Positions 42,704-50,703 of a stretch of DNA of 64,000 bases are shown here, one piece after another (position 1 is the first letter of the stretch; the number at the start of each line of letters is the position of its first letter). Below the pieces are notes generated by a model. That model did not search any database. It saw nothing but the letters and a program-made list of their open reading frames with translations, and was not told the DNA's origin. A program made the translations under genes and the position numbers. Origin of the DNA: Mucilaginibacter sp. L3T2-6 (GTDB lineage Bacteria; Bacteroidota; Bacteroidia; Sphingobacteriales; Sphingobacteriaceae); contig NZ_JAUMKC010000002.1 of NCBI RefSeq assembly GCF_030519355.1, forward strand, positions 310,001 to 374,000, in the 5' to 3' direction.

Positions 42704-42864
42704 ATCTTCATCAACAGCAATGGTGAGCATTGTGTTTGATTGCGATCCGGTTAAATCTTATCATTTTGAATTTTGTTTGAAAATTATTTGCTTGATTAAT
42801 AGTCAATTACGAAAATTGACAACTATAATTATATAATGTCTATAGGAATTATAGATTTTATATG

Positions 42865-42872
42865 TATGTTTG
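42865..42872 (+). promoter_or_regulatory. -7 box TATGTTTG ahead of the SAM riboswitch
   Basis: TATGTTTG matches TAnnTTTG, 27 nt before the first riboswitch base. Transcription would begin near 42878. Confidence 0.6.
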
Positions 42873-42899
42873 CATCAACAAAATCGTTCTTTTATTTCG

Positions 42900-43078
42900 C
42901 TTATCCAGAAAGACCGAGGGAAAAGGCCCTGTGACGTCTTGGCAACCTGTAGTGAAAGTATATACATTCAAAAGCCGAAACTAAGAAGGTGAAATCTCTT
43001 AGGTAGGGCTGTTGAATGAAACTTAACACACAACACAAGGTGCTAATTCCTGCTCCGTTTAACGCGGAGAAAGATAGG
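42900..43078 (+). promoter_or_regulatory. SAM-I (S-box) riboswitch, apparently orphan
   Basis: P1 is CTTATC (42900-42905) pairing with GATAGG (43073-43078). The conserved core follows: GAGGGAAAAGGCCC, TGTGACGTC, TTGGCAACCTG, and on the 3' side GGTGCTAATTCCTGC with a small hairpin CTCCGTTTAACGCGGAG. Between them a long P3-type extension pairs CATTCAA (42965-42971) with TTGAATG (43012-43018), AGCC with GGCT, and CTAAGA with TCTTAG. These are the hallmarks of the SAM-I family, which senses S-adenosylmethionine and normally controls Met/Cys genes. No open reading frame follows on this strand; the next element is a tRNA-Cys-like sequence at 43135. The 3' expression platform is not obvious. Confidence 0.92.
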
Positions 43079-43134
43079 TATTCAACCGTTTCCCCGGTCT
43101 CCCTGGTAAGTGATTAAATAGTTTTTTTCTATAA

Positions 43135-43205
43135 TGTCGCGTGACCGAGAGGATAGGCTGGGGCCTGCAAAACCCTACACGGCAGTTCGAATCTGCCCGC
43201 GACGT
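43135..43205 (+). tRNA. tRNA-Cys (GCA)-like gene, possibly degenerate
   Basis: A 71-nt cloverleaf can be drawn: acceptor TGTCGCG/CGCGACG with U73, D arm ACC-GAGAGGATA-GGC, anticodon arm GGGGC-CTGCAAA-ACCCT (anticodon GCA), T arm GGCAG-TTCGAAT-CTGCC. Compared with the canonical tRNA-Cys at 34029-34099 it has an A-C mismatch in the D stem, a C-A mismatch closing the anticodon loop and U1-G72 at the acceptor end. It lies 57 nt after the riboswitch, behind a TTTTTTTCT tract. It may be a second functional tRNA-Cys, a pseudogene or a tRNA-like element. Confidence 0.72.
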
Positions 43206-43214
43206 CTGGTTGGG

Positions 43215-43236
43215 TCTTTAGTCCGGAGGCTAAAGT
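43215..43236 (+). terminator. hairpin after the tRNA-Cys-like gene
   Basis: TCTTTAG pairs with CTAAAGT-like sequence (43216-43221 with 43230-43235). There is no strong T tract, so it may be only a processing or attenuating hairpin. Confidence 0.4.
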
Positions 43237-43251
43237 CTAAGTTATAAATCA

Positions 43252-43968
43252 CTACAACTCCTCAAACACATCATCCATCCACCTTTCGGCGATATTTTCG
43301 AGGGCGGTTTTTAATTCTTCAGCCCATTGGGCCGATATGTATTCCAGGTCTTTTTTTTCGTAACGTTTTTCAACCATACGAAAGCTATCTTTTTTATACA
43401 ACGCTACATCGATGGGGAAGTCGACGTTATTTGAGCTTACCCTGGTTGAATCGAAAGATAAGAAGCCTGTTTTAAGACCTAACCGCAAGCTCGAATTTTC
43501 ATCGATAATGCGGTTCAGAATAGGTTTACCGTGACCTGCATTCCCGATAATAATGTAAGGCGCACCGTGGCCAAGTTCAACCCAGTTGCCTTCGGGGTAC
43601 AATAAAAACAGCTTATGTTCCTCGTCGCCGGCAAGTTGTCCGCCTATAATCGTGTTCAGGTCGAATTTAAAACCCGCCCTTTCCAGCGTGGCGCGGTCTT
43701 CCTCTGCTACACGCTTAACCTGTGCGCCGAAGGCGTTTACCGCCTGGTAGAGTTTATTATAATGCTCCTTTTCAAGCTGTTCATTAAAATAAATAATCGC
43801 CTTGTCTCTTATGGAGCGCAGACCACTGGTCATGATAAAGAGCGAGCCGCCGTCTTTTTGTGCCACCGTGATCTTCTTTTTTACGGTGGTATCGATACCT
43901 GACGTTATACGTGTATCAGCAAGCGCAACCAGCCCTTCTTTAACTTTTATCCCTAAACAATAAGTCAT
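43252..43968 (-). CDS. Anbu-type proteasome-related peptidase
   Basis: The 238-residue protein begins MTYCLGIKVKEGLVALADTRITSG, the N-terminus of Anbu (bacterial proteasome homologue), with Thr2 as the expected catalytic nucleophile after Met removal. ISSDTRVSS-like FLSFDSTRVSSNNVDFPIDV and KKKITV follow the same fold. Anbu forms helical or ring-like self-compartmentalised peptidases of unclear function. Its usual partners (transglutaminase, alpha-E, and an ATP-grasp protein) are not beside it. The YdcF gene ends only 3 bp upstream, so the two form an operon. Confidence 0.85.
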   Translation of the reverse strand: MTYCLGIKVKEGLVALADTRITSGIDTTVKKKITVAQKDGGSLFIMTSGLRSIRDKAIIYFNEQLEKEHYNKLYQAVNAFGAQVKRVAEEDRATLERAGFKFDLNTIIGGQLAGDEEHKLFLLYPEGNWVELGHGAPYIIIGNAGHGKPILNRIIDENSSLRLGLKTGFLSFDSTRVSSNNVDFPIDVALYKKDSFRMVEKRYEKKDLEYISAQWAEELKTALENIAERWMDDVFEEL

Positions 43969-43971
43969 CCT

Positions 43972-44715
43972 TTATTTAAAATGATAAGCAATAGAGCCGA
44001 ACACCTCCTTCATGTACAAATTCCAGTCGCTAAGCGGATCTGCACTGGGTATGAGGTCTGCAAACGAAAAATTTCCCCGGCCCTGGATAAAATCACAAGG
44101 ATAGGGGACAACATCTAATCCCTGTTTTTTAAAAATGGCCATCGAACGGCGCATATGCCAGGCCGATGTAACCAGCAGGTACGGCGGTTGCAGATGTTTT
44201 TCGGCTAACAGCTTTTTAGAAAACGCTGCATTTTCAAAAGTGTTTCGGCTATTGTTTTCGATAATAATCAGGCTGTCAGGTATATTAAAATCCCGCAATT
44301 GTGATTTAACCCAGGTTCCCTCCCTGAAATCGCCGGCGAATAACAGCCCGTTGCCTCCAGACATTAGTATATGCGAAGCTTTGCCCGTGTTGAGAAGTTT
44401 CACAGCTTGAATGAATCTTTCGGAGCGCTCGTTAAAAAGGCCGTCGCCGTTGGCATCAACACCGTCAAAACCGCCTAAAAGTATTACACAGCTATATTGC
44501 TTATTCGGTAATGTTGCTGGCGGTATATCCCAAAACCTTGCAAATTGGTTAATTAAAAAAGGGCTTGAAAAAATAATCAGCAATACAAAAGTGGTGATAA
44601 AAAAACGGCGTTTCCGTTTTGGATTCCGGGTTACCAGGGCTGTAATAAAAAAGCCTAATATCCAGGTAAATGGCAATATGAATATCAGCAGTACCTTTGA
44701 GAGTACAAAAAACAT
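43972..44715 (-). CDS. YdcF/ElyC-family (DUF218) membrane protein
   Basis: The 247-residue protein has two N-terminal membrane helices (LLIFILPFTWILGFFITAL, FITTFVLLIIFSSPFL). A DUF218 domain follows: YSCVILLGGFDGVDANGDG, RFIQAVKLLNTGKASHILMSGG, IENNSRNTFENAAFSKKLL and LLVTSAWHMRRSMAIFKKQGL. In other bacteria this domain acts in envelope or peptidoglycan-precursor homeostasis (ElyC/SanA group); the role here is inferred. It is translated just ahead of the Anbu gene (3-bp gap). Confidence 0.87.
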   Translation of the reverse strand: MFFVLSKVLLIFILPFTWILGFFITALVTRNPKRKRRFFITTFVLLIIFSSPFLINQFARFWDIPPATLPNKQYSCVILLGGFDGVDANGDGLFNERSERFIQAVKLLNTGKASHILMSGGNGLLFAGDFREGTWVKSQLRDFNIPDSLIIIENNSRNTFENAAFSKKLLAEKHLQPPYLLVTSAWHMRRSMAIFKKQGLDVVPYPCDFIQGRGNFSFADLIPSADPLSDWNLYMKEVFGSIAYHFK

Positions 44716-44784
44716 CTGGTCTTAAATTTTAGCTAAAATAATCTTTTTACGGTTATTAAGCGGACAGGTTACCTTAAAACAAAA

Positions 44785-44812
44785 AAGCAAGCGGGGGACA
44801 CCCTGCTTGCTT
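44785..44812 (-). terminator. terminator of the 29-residue-repeat gene pair
   Basis: AAGCAAGC (44785-44792) pairs with GCTTGCTT (44805-44812). On the minus strand TTTTTGTTTT follows. Confidence 0.8.
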
Positions 44813-44840
44813 CTTATCTATAAAAACAAACTTAATAATT

Positions 44841-46031
44841 TTAAAATCCTGTATCCCTCAACCTGATGTAATCGTCAAGGGTGGTGATATTTGCGAGATT
44901 TTTGCCTTTCACCCGTTGGATGTAGGCAACACTAACACCGTGGTCGCGCAGTTCCTGGGCTTTTTCGAGCGATAAGTCTTTGAAGCCAAGCGCCTGCACG
45001 CCCTTGATAAAATCAGGACTAACGCCATGGTCCTTCAACTCCCGCGCTTTTTCAAGTGACAGCTTATAGCCTAATTCATGCATGCGGCTAAGGAAGTCGG
45101 CGCTAACGCCGTGGTCTCTTAGTTCCTGTGCGCGGTCAAGGGTTATATCTCTGTAGCCAAGGCTTTGGAGCGAGGCCAGGTATTTGCTGCTAACGCCATG
45201 GTCGCGCAAATCCTGTGCTTTATCCAAAGTCATATCCGGGTAGCCCATTTTCTTAAGCTTGGTAACGTAGGCAGGGGTTACACCATGGTCGCGCAGTTCA
45301 AGAGCCTGGTCGAGACTGATTTTTTTATAGCCCATTTGCTGGAAGCTTCTGATAAAATCTGGTTTCACGCCATGCTCGCGAAGCTCAACCAATTTTTCGA
45401 GCGACTGATGGCCATAACCTTCGGTTTTAATCAGTTCGAAATAATCAGCCAATAATTTTTGGTTCATATTCTGCTCCGCTAAATCCTTAAACTGCCCGTT
45501 AGAAATGCTGGAATAACCATTGTTTTTCAGGAAATCGAAGTAGCTTTTATTGATGTCAGTAAAAAATACATTCATCATAAACTCATTGTCGAGGCCGGTA
45601 TAGCCTTTTTGCGCAAGGTATGCCTTGAACTGGGCGTTTTCTTCAAAAGTATAGCTGCCATGGCCAAAACGGCCTTCGAATACGCCTTTAAAAGTTACCT
45701 TGCCCGATTCACGGGTAAGGCTGAACTCACCGATATTACCGGTAGGCAGTTTGCCAAATTCAGCAATCGGAAAGTTACGGCCATTGCTCCAGTGCTTTCC
45801 GTAAAATTGGATGTTAATCTGATTGTTTTCTATTGATGCGTCCCAGGTACCCGGTCCGCGGTTATTCCCCCACGACCAGTCATCATCGTCATCTTTTTCA
45901 GCCCTGGCATCGGCTTTGACATTAGCTTTAACGTCTGCTTTGACCTTGACTTTCTGTTGAGCGAATGAATTGCCGGTAAATGCTGCCGCCAGCGCCAAAA
46001 CCGGCAATGCTATAATTGATATTTTTATCAT
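44841..46031 (-). CDS. secreted protein with six 29-residue LRDHGV repeats
   Basis: The 396-residue protein has a signal peptide (MIKISIIALPVLALAAAFTGNSFAQ), a Lys/Ala/Asp-rich segment (KVKVKADVKANVKADARAEKD), and a domain with WDASIENNQINIQFYGKHW and SLTRESGKVTFKGVFEG. A tandem array of about 29-residue helical repeats follows; each begins L(R/K)(D/E)HGV: LREHGVKPDF, LRDHGVTPAY, LRDHGVSSKY, LRDHGVSADF, LKDHGVSPDF, LRDHGVSVAY. The same kind of repeat is found in the C-terminal parts of Bacteroidota BlaR1/M56-type proteins, but here there is no peptidase or membrane helix. The function is unknown. It lies 12 bp downstream of a paralogue in the same direction, so the two form an operon. Confidence 0.8.
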   Translation of the reverse strand: MIKISIIALPVLALAAAFTGNSFAQQKVKVKADVKANVKADARAEKDDDDDWSWGNNRGPGTWDASIENNQINIQFYGKHWSNGRNFPIAEFGKLPTGNIGEFSLTRESGKVTFKGVFEGRFGHGSYTFEENAQFKAYLAQKGYTGLDNEFMMNVFFTDINKSYFDFLKNNGYSSISNGQFKDLAEQNMNQKLLADYFELIKTEGYGHQSLEKLVELREHGVKPDFIRSFQQMGYKKISLDQALELRDHGVTPAYVTKLKKMGYPDMTLDKAQDLRDHGVSSKYLASLQSLGYRDITLDRAQELRDHGVSADFLSRMHELGYKLSLEKARELKDHGVSPDFIKGVQALGFKDLSLEKAQELRDHGVSVAYIQRVKGKNLANITTLDDYIRLRDTGF

Positions 46032-46043
46032 GATAAATTGATT

Positions 46044-47294
46044 TTATTTCTGGTTGTCAAAAGAAGTTTTTAACTGCATGTATTTACGCAGGTTATCGGA
46101 CTTGAAGCCTTTTTGCTGCATGGAAGCCACGTATTCAGGTGTTACACCTGTAGATTTTAATCCGGCAAGTTCGTTTAAAGGGATATCAGCGAAACCTAAT
46201 TTTTTAAAACCGCCTACGTAATCAGGCGTAATTTCTAATGATTTGAGACTTACCGCCGTATGAGCCGGTATGTCTTTGTAGCCAATATCCATAAACCCTT
46301 TGATAAAGCCTGGTGTGATGTTCATCGATTTAAAGGCAACAATTTGATTAGCCGGAATATCTTTATAACCGATATCATCAAAACCTTTAACATAAGCTCC
46401 GTCTATATCCATCGATTTCATGGCAATAAGGTTATGCACCGGAATGTTTTTATAACCAATCTGTGCAAGTCCTTTGATATAATCAGGCGTGATGCCCATC
46501 GATTTCATGGCGATAATGTTGTGGCAAGGAATATTGCTGTAACCCACAGATTTAAAGCTATTGATGTAAGCTTCATCAATACCCAGAGACGACATGGCAA
46601 TTACGTTATTCGAAGAAATGTCGATGTATCCAACGCGCTGAAGCATTGCAATGTATTCTTTCTTTACATCAGTGATAAAAAAAGAAAATGCATGATAGTC
46701 TTTTACGTTTTTGATGCCGTGGCCTTTTACATATTCCATAAACGATGCATCAGGTGTAAATTTATAATGGCCGAAGCCCATATCTCCGTCAAATTTGCCG
46801 TTGAAGGCCATCGTGTCGGCTTCTCTTTTTAAGGTAAAGTTGCCCTTTTCGCCTTGTTTAGGCAGATTTGGGAAGTCGCTCAGTTTAAAGGTTTCATTGC
46901 TGTTCCAATTGTGTTCCCCGTCGTCACCGCTACGAAACTCGATACGGATCTTATCGCCTTTTATAGTAGCGAACCAACTGCCTTCGTTACGATCGGCTTT
47001 AATGCCGATGTCGGCATCAATGTCCGGATCTACGTTTATGTCAGGACTAACATCGAAATTGAAATCGGGATTAGTGTTGATAACCGGGTTTACATTGGGG
47101 TTAACGTTTATCTTCGGATCAACATTCGCACTGACGTTAAAATTTGAATTCACCTTAACCTGCGGATCAACGGGTACCACAGGATTGGTCGCTACAACCA
47201 CCTGGGCGATAGCGGCAGGATTGTAAATGAAGCATACAATGCCGCTCAATAGCGCAAACAGGTATGCAGACTTAAATATTTTAAAAAGGTTCAT
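46044..47294 (-). CDS. secreted protein with 29-residue repeats, paralogue of the next gene
   Basis: The 416-residue protein has a signal peptide (LFALLSGIVCFIYNPAAIAQ). A low-complexity Val/Asn/Pro/Asp segment of about 65 residues follows (such as NVNPVINTNPDFNFDVSPD). Next comes the same beta domain as its neighbour (GSWFATIKGDKIRIEFRSGD and GHYKFTPDASFMEYV). Six or seven repeats of 29 residues then follow, reading x(M/L)KSMGITPDYIKGLAQIGYKNIP, with a Met/Leu-Lys-Ser start instead of LRDHG. Divergent repeats but identical order point to tandem duplication of an ancestral gene. It is the first gene of the pair; the next starts 12 bp after its stop. Confidence 0.8.
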   Translation of the reverse strand: MNLFKIFKSAYLFALLSGIVCFIYNPAAIAQVVVATNPVVPVDPQVKVNSNFNVSANVDPKINVNPNVNPVINTNPDFNFDVSPDINVDPDIDADIGIKADRNEGSWFATIKGDKIRIEFRSGDDGEHNWNSNETFKLSDFPNLPKQGEKGNFTLKREADTMAFNGKFDGDMGFGHYKFTPDASFMEYVKGHGIKNVKDYHAFSFFITDVKKEYIAMLQRVGYIDISSNNVIAMSSLGIDEAYINSFKSVGYSNIPCHNIIAMKSMGITPDYIKGLAQIGYKNIPVHNLIAMKSMDIDGAYVKGFDDIGYKDIPANQIVAFKSMNITPGFIKGFMDIGYKDIPAHTAVSLKSLEITPDYVGGFKKLGFADIPLNELAGLKSTGVTPEYVASMQQKGFKSDNLRKYMQLKTSFDNQK

Positions 47295-47793
47295 AAAATT
47301 GGTTTGAATGTTAATTATTGCCTGATTTAATTAGTGACCTCAATTTGAGATTAAATACTTCCCTTGAAACAAAAGGTTACAGACTATTTGAGTTTTTTAA
47401 TTAGCCTCTGCTCTCTCTATGTAAACGGCCTCTTCGGTCTTACATATGCATTCACCAAGTCTTATTTAAATCCTGGATATACTTAATATACTTATGGGGC
47501 GCACTGACATGCAAGGGCCTTGCATGAAGTCAGTCCGGTTACGCTGATGTATTCAGAGCAGAATTGTACAGCGTTTTACATACGATCAGGTTCTCGAAAC
47601 TGGCGTTCTCAACCTGTTAATATTACCAGATATAAAAACCAAAACTGTTACAAAGAGAAGGCTGTCATGGCAAGTCGATAAGGTCATATCGATCGCTACA
47701 ATCACCCGGTGCAGAAGATTAAAAAGACTGGTAAGAAGTTAATAAGTTGCTAAGAAGATCTGCTGGTATTCATCAAAAACAGGTTTTATAAGG
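47295..47793. other. gene-free region with a strong palindrome
   Basis: About 500 bp separate the Fsr-type exporter gene from the repeat-protein pair. No frame is convincing. CATGCAAGG-G-CCTTGCATG (47508-47526) is a nearly perfect palindrome, and ACTGA (47503-47507) with TCAGT (47530-47534) extends it with an AA bulge. It could be a regulator site or hairpin; no T tract follows. Confidence 0.55.
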
Positions 47794-48999
47794 CTATCGC
47801 TTCCTTTCAATATTCGGTAAAAACGCCGTTAGTACACCTATCAGCGGCAAAAATGCACATACTTCAAAAACAAAGGTAATGCTGGTATGATCGGCTAATT
47901 TGCCTAATAACGCCGAGCCAAGGCCGCCCATACCGAATGCCAGTCCGAAGAATAAGCCCGATACCATGCCTACTTTACCGGGCATCAGTTCATGTGCATA
48001 AACTACAATTGCAGAGAATGCCGATGCAATGATAACGCCGATAATAATTGCTAAAACTATTGTCCAGCCAAGCGGCACGTAAGGTAGCAAGAGCGTAAAC
48101 GGGGCCGCGCCTAATATGGAGAACCAGATGACCGTTTTACGGCCGAACTTATCGCCCATAAAGCCGCCTATCAACGTGCCTGCCGCCACAGCTGCCAAAA
48201 ACGCGAACAGGTAAAGCTGCGACTGCTGGATGGAAACATTGAATTTATGAATTAGGAAAAAGGTTAGGTAGTTGGTCATGCTGGCCAGGTAGAAAAACTT
48301 GGAAAATATAAGCATCATCAGCACCGCGAGAGAGAGCCGTAGCTTTCCGCCTGTTACCGGGGCTACAACCTGTCTGGCGGAAGTATTTTTAGTATGGCTT
48401 ACAAGGTAATTGCGATACCAGGCACCTACAAAAGAGAGGATTATTATGCCAATTGCAGCGGCAATGGTGAACCAGATAATATTCTGCTGCCCGTAAGGCG
48501 CAACAATAATAGCTACCAGCAGCGGCCCGATCGCGCTGCCGGCATTGCCGCCCAATTGGAATATAGATTGAGCCACACCTTTTTTACCGCCGGCAGCAAC
48601 ATGCGCCAGCCGCGACGATTCCGGGTGAAAAATAGATGAACCAATCCCCATCATGGCCACTGCTCCGAGCAGTTCTAAAAAACCGGGCGCCTTTGCGAGC
48701 ATGATGACGCCTGTCATGGTAACTGCCATGCCAATAGCCAATGAAAACGGCCTCGCCTTACGGTCGGTAATAAAACCTACTATAGGCTGCAGCAGGGATG
48801 CCGTTACCTGGAAAGTGAATGTGATCAGACCGATCTGCGAAAAGCTCAACTGATAATGCTGTTTAAGCAGAGGGTAAACCGAAGTGATAATAGACTGTAT
48901 CATGTCATTTAAAAAATGACCGATACTGATTGCGAATAGTACACCGAAAAGTGTTTTTTGAACGAGTTGTTTCGGGTCCTGGGTTGCGGTTGCTTGCAT
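47794..48999 (-). CDS. MFS exporter of the fosmidomycin-resistance (Fsr) type
   Basis: The 401-residue transporter has about 12 membrane helices. It starts MQATATQDPKQLVQ, then ISIGHFLNDMIQSIITSVYPLL, FQVTASLLQPIVGFITDRKARP and MMGIGSSIFHPESSRLAHVAAGG, the signature of the Fsr family. It continues with GQSIFQLGGNAGSAIGPLL-like sequence and GFMGDKFGRKTVIWFS. Members export fosmidomycin-like or other small compounds by proton antiport; the true substrate is not known. The frame reaches a TTG at 49047, but this TTG is in a CATTTTTG promoter-like word; the ATG at 48999 is chosen. Confidence 0.88.
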   Translation of the reverse strand: MQATATQDPKQLVQKTLFGVLFAISIGHFLNDMIQSIITSVYPLLKQHYQLSFSQIGLITFTFQVTASLLQPIVGFITDRKARPFSLAIGMAVTMTGVIMLAKAPGFLELLGAVAMMGIGSSIFHPESSRLAHVAAGGKKGVAQSIFQLGGNAGSAIGPLLVAIIVAPYGQQNIIWFTIAAAIGIIILSFVGAWYRNYLVSHTKNTSARQVVAPVTGGKLRLSLAVLMMLIFSKFFYLASMTNYLTFFLIHKFNVSIQQSQLYLFAFLAAVAAGTLIGGFMGDKFGRKTVIWFSILGAAPFTLLLPYVPLGWTIVLAIIIGVIIASAFSAIVVYAHELMPGKVGMVSGLFFGLAFGMGGLGSALLGKLADHTSITFVFEVCAFLPLIGVLTAFLPNIERKR

Positions 49000-49242
49000 T
49001 TTATAATTTGTGATTGAGGGAAATTCCCGGCTATACTGGCCCTGCAAAAATGCGATTTATAACAAATACAAGCCATGTAATTAATAAATATTACGGTAAT
49101 ATTAAATTTGCTGCGCCCCGGAACCAGGCCCTGTAAAAAATGTTATAGCTTTTATAGCGGAATGATTACTTTCGGAGTCAATTATAAACCGTAAAATAAT
49201 TAATAAACAGGGAGCTTCAGTTCCCCTTGTAAGCAGGGTTGC

Positions 49243-50517
49243 ATGAGGATTTTTCTATCGATAAAAGTATTTTTTGTTCTTACCATCGTTACAGTGCCGC
49301 TATTTGCCCAGCAAAACCCTGTTCCCATCAAGAGGATACCGGTAAAACGCCACGGCGTTGTAAAGGATACTGTACGTATAGATACCCTGGCAAGGCAACC
49401 TAAGGTGCCGCTTTCGGAGCAGGAAGATATTGGGGACGTGCTTTCAAAGCTTTTTCACGCCAGGCAGACGCCTGCCGTCGACAGCATTACTTCCAAACCA
49501 GAAATTTCGATAGCTCCGGCCATAGGTTATACATTGCTTTCGCGGTTTGCGCTCGTACTATCAGGCAATGCTATCTTTAAAACGGCGCCTCAATCACGAA
49601 TTTCTACGGTTATTGCCAGTGCCTCTTATACGCAAAACAAACAGTTTATCCTGCCTATCCAAACCAATATATGGAGCAAGGATAATACCTACAATTTTAT
49701 AGGCGAATACCAATACTATAAATATCCGCAAAACAGTTACGGCCTTGGCAGTAACTCAAATATCAACAATGAAGACCCGATGGATTATTCGTACCTGAAG
49801 TTTTACCAAACAGTGCTCAGGCGGGTCACCGGTAATCTTTACATGGGCCTTGGCTATATTTTCGATTCCCATTGGAATATATCCGATAAAGGGAATATTA
49901 ATGGCACTCCCGACGATTATACCACCTATGGCAAACGCTCGCATACAGTAGCCTCGGGGCTTACATTAAATGCAGTGATAGATTTAAGGGATAATGCGAT
50001 CAATCCTGGCAAAGGCGGATATGCGGCCCTGCAATATCGCGATAATTATCAATTTTTAGGAAGCACCACCCCGTGGCGTTCGCTGATAATAGACCTTCGT
50101 AAATATTTCAGGTTTCCTGCAAACTCCGATAATGTTTTGGCACTATGGAGTTATAACTGGCTGGTGTTAAGCGGACGGCCGGAATACCTGGATTTACCGA
50201 GCACACAATGGGACGGCAATTCAGCAACGGGACGCGGGTATATACAAGGCCGTTTTCGCGGAGCTCAGATGGTATATGCAGAAGCTGAATACAGGTTTAA
50301 GATAACCCATAACGGCTTGCTTGGTGGTGTGGTATTCCTGAATGGCGAATCATTTTCTGCGGCCCCCGGTACCGGCCTGCAGCGCATACAGCCCGGTTAT
50401 GGCCCCGGTTTGCGTTTAAAACTTAATAAAACTTCAAACACCAATATTACCATCGATTATGGTTTTGGCAGACAAGGCTCAAACGGTCTGTTTATTGATA
50501 TCGGGGAGGCGTTCTAA
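49243..50517 (+). CDS. outer-membrane beta-barrel protein (BamA/TamA C-terminal-like)
   Basis: The 424-residue protein has a signal peptide (MRIFLSIKVFFVLTIVTVPLFAQQ) and a short Lys/Arg/Pro-rich linker. A single barrel of the Bac_surface_Ag type follows: SIAPAIGYTLLSRFALVLSGN, then FIGEYQYYKYPQNSYGLGS, RGYIQGRFRGAQMVYAEAEYRF and the C-terminal IDYGFGRQGSNGLFIDIGEAF ending in Phe. There are no POTRA domains, so it is probably a passive barrel or a lipid/protein export partner rather than full BamA. It is monocistronic. Confidence 0.85.
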   Translation: MRIFLSIKVFFVLTIVTVPLFAQQNPVPIKRIPVKRHGVVKDTVRIDTLARQPKVPLSEQEDIGDVLSKLFHARQTPAVDSITSKPEISIAPAIGYTLLSRFALVLSGNAIFKTAPQSRISTVIASASYTQNKQFILPIQTNIWSKDNTYNFIGEYQYYKYPQNSYGLGSNSNINNEDPMDYSYLKFYQTVLRRVTGNLYMGLGYIFDSHWNISDKGNINGTPDDYTTYGKRSHTVASGLTLNAVIDLRDNAINPGKGGYAALQYRDNYQFLGSTTPWRSLIIDLRKYFRFPANSDNVLALWSYNWLVLSGRPEYLDLPSTQWDGNSATGRGYIQGRFRGAQMVYAEAEYRFKITHNGLLGGVVFLNGESFSAAPGTGLQRIQPGYGPGLRLKLNKTSNTNITIDYGFGRQGSNGLFIDIGEAF

Positions 50518-50703
50518 AGTTGATTGATTGAGTTGACTACGCAGAAATTATCGGTTTTTTAAATTGAGCGCATAATCCTGAGGTCTAGCCTCTGACCAAT
50601 AACTATCCTGTTAAATTTTGTTAAATAACTGTTAATCAATGTTAAGGCTATTTTTTTCATGAAATCGTAAGGCTAGGTTTGTTGCACCAAATCAACCTGC
50701 TTC

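Noticed and set aside
46260-47226. Plus-strand frames opposite the 29-residue-repeat gene
   Set aside because: Antisense of an internal repeat; periodicity is inherited from the real gene.
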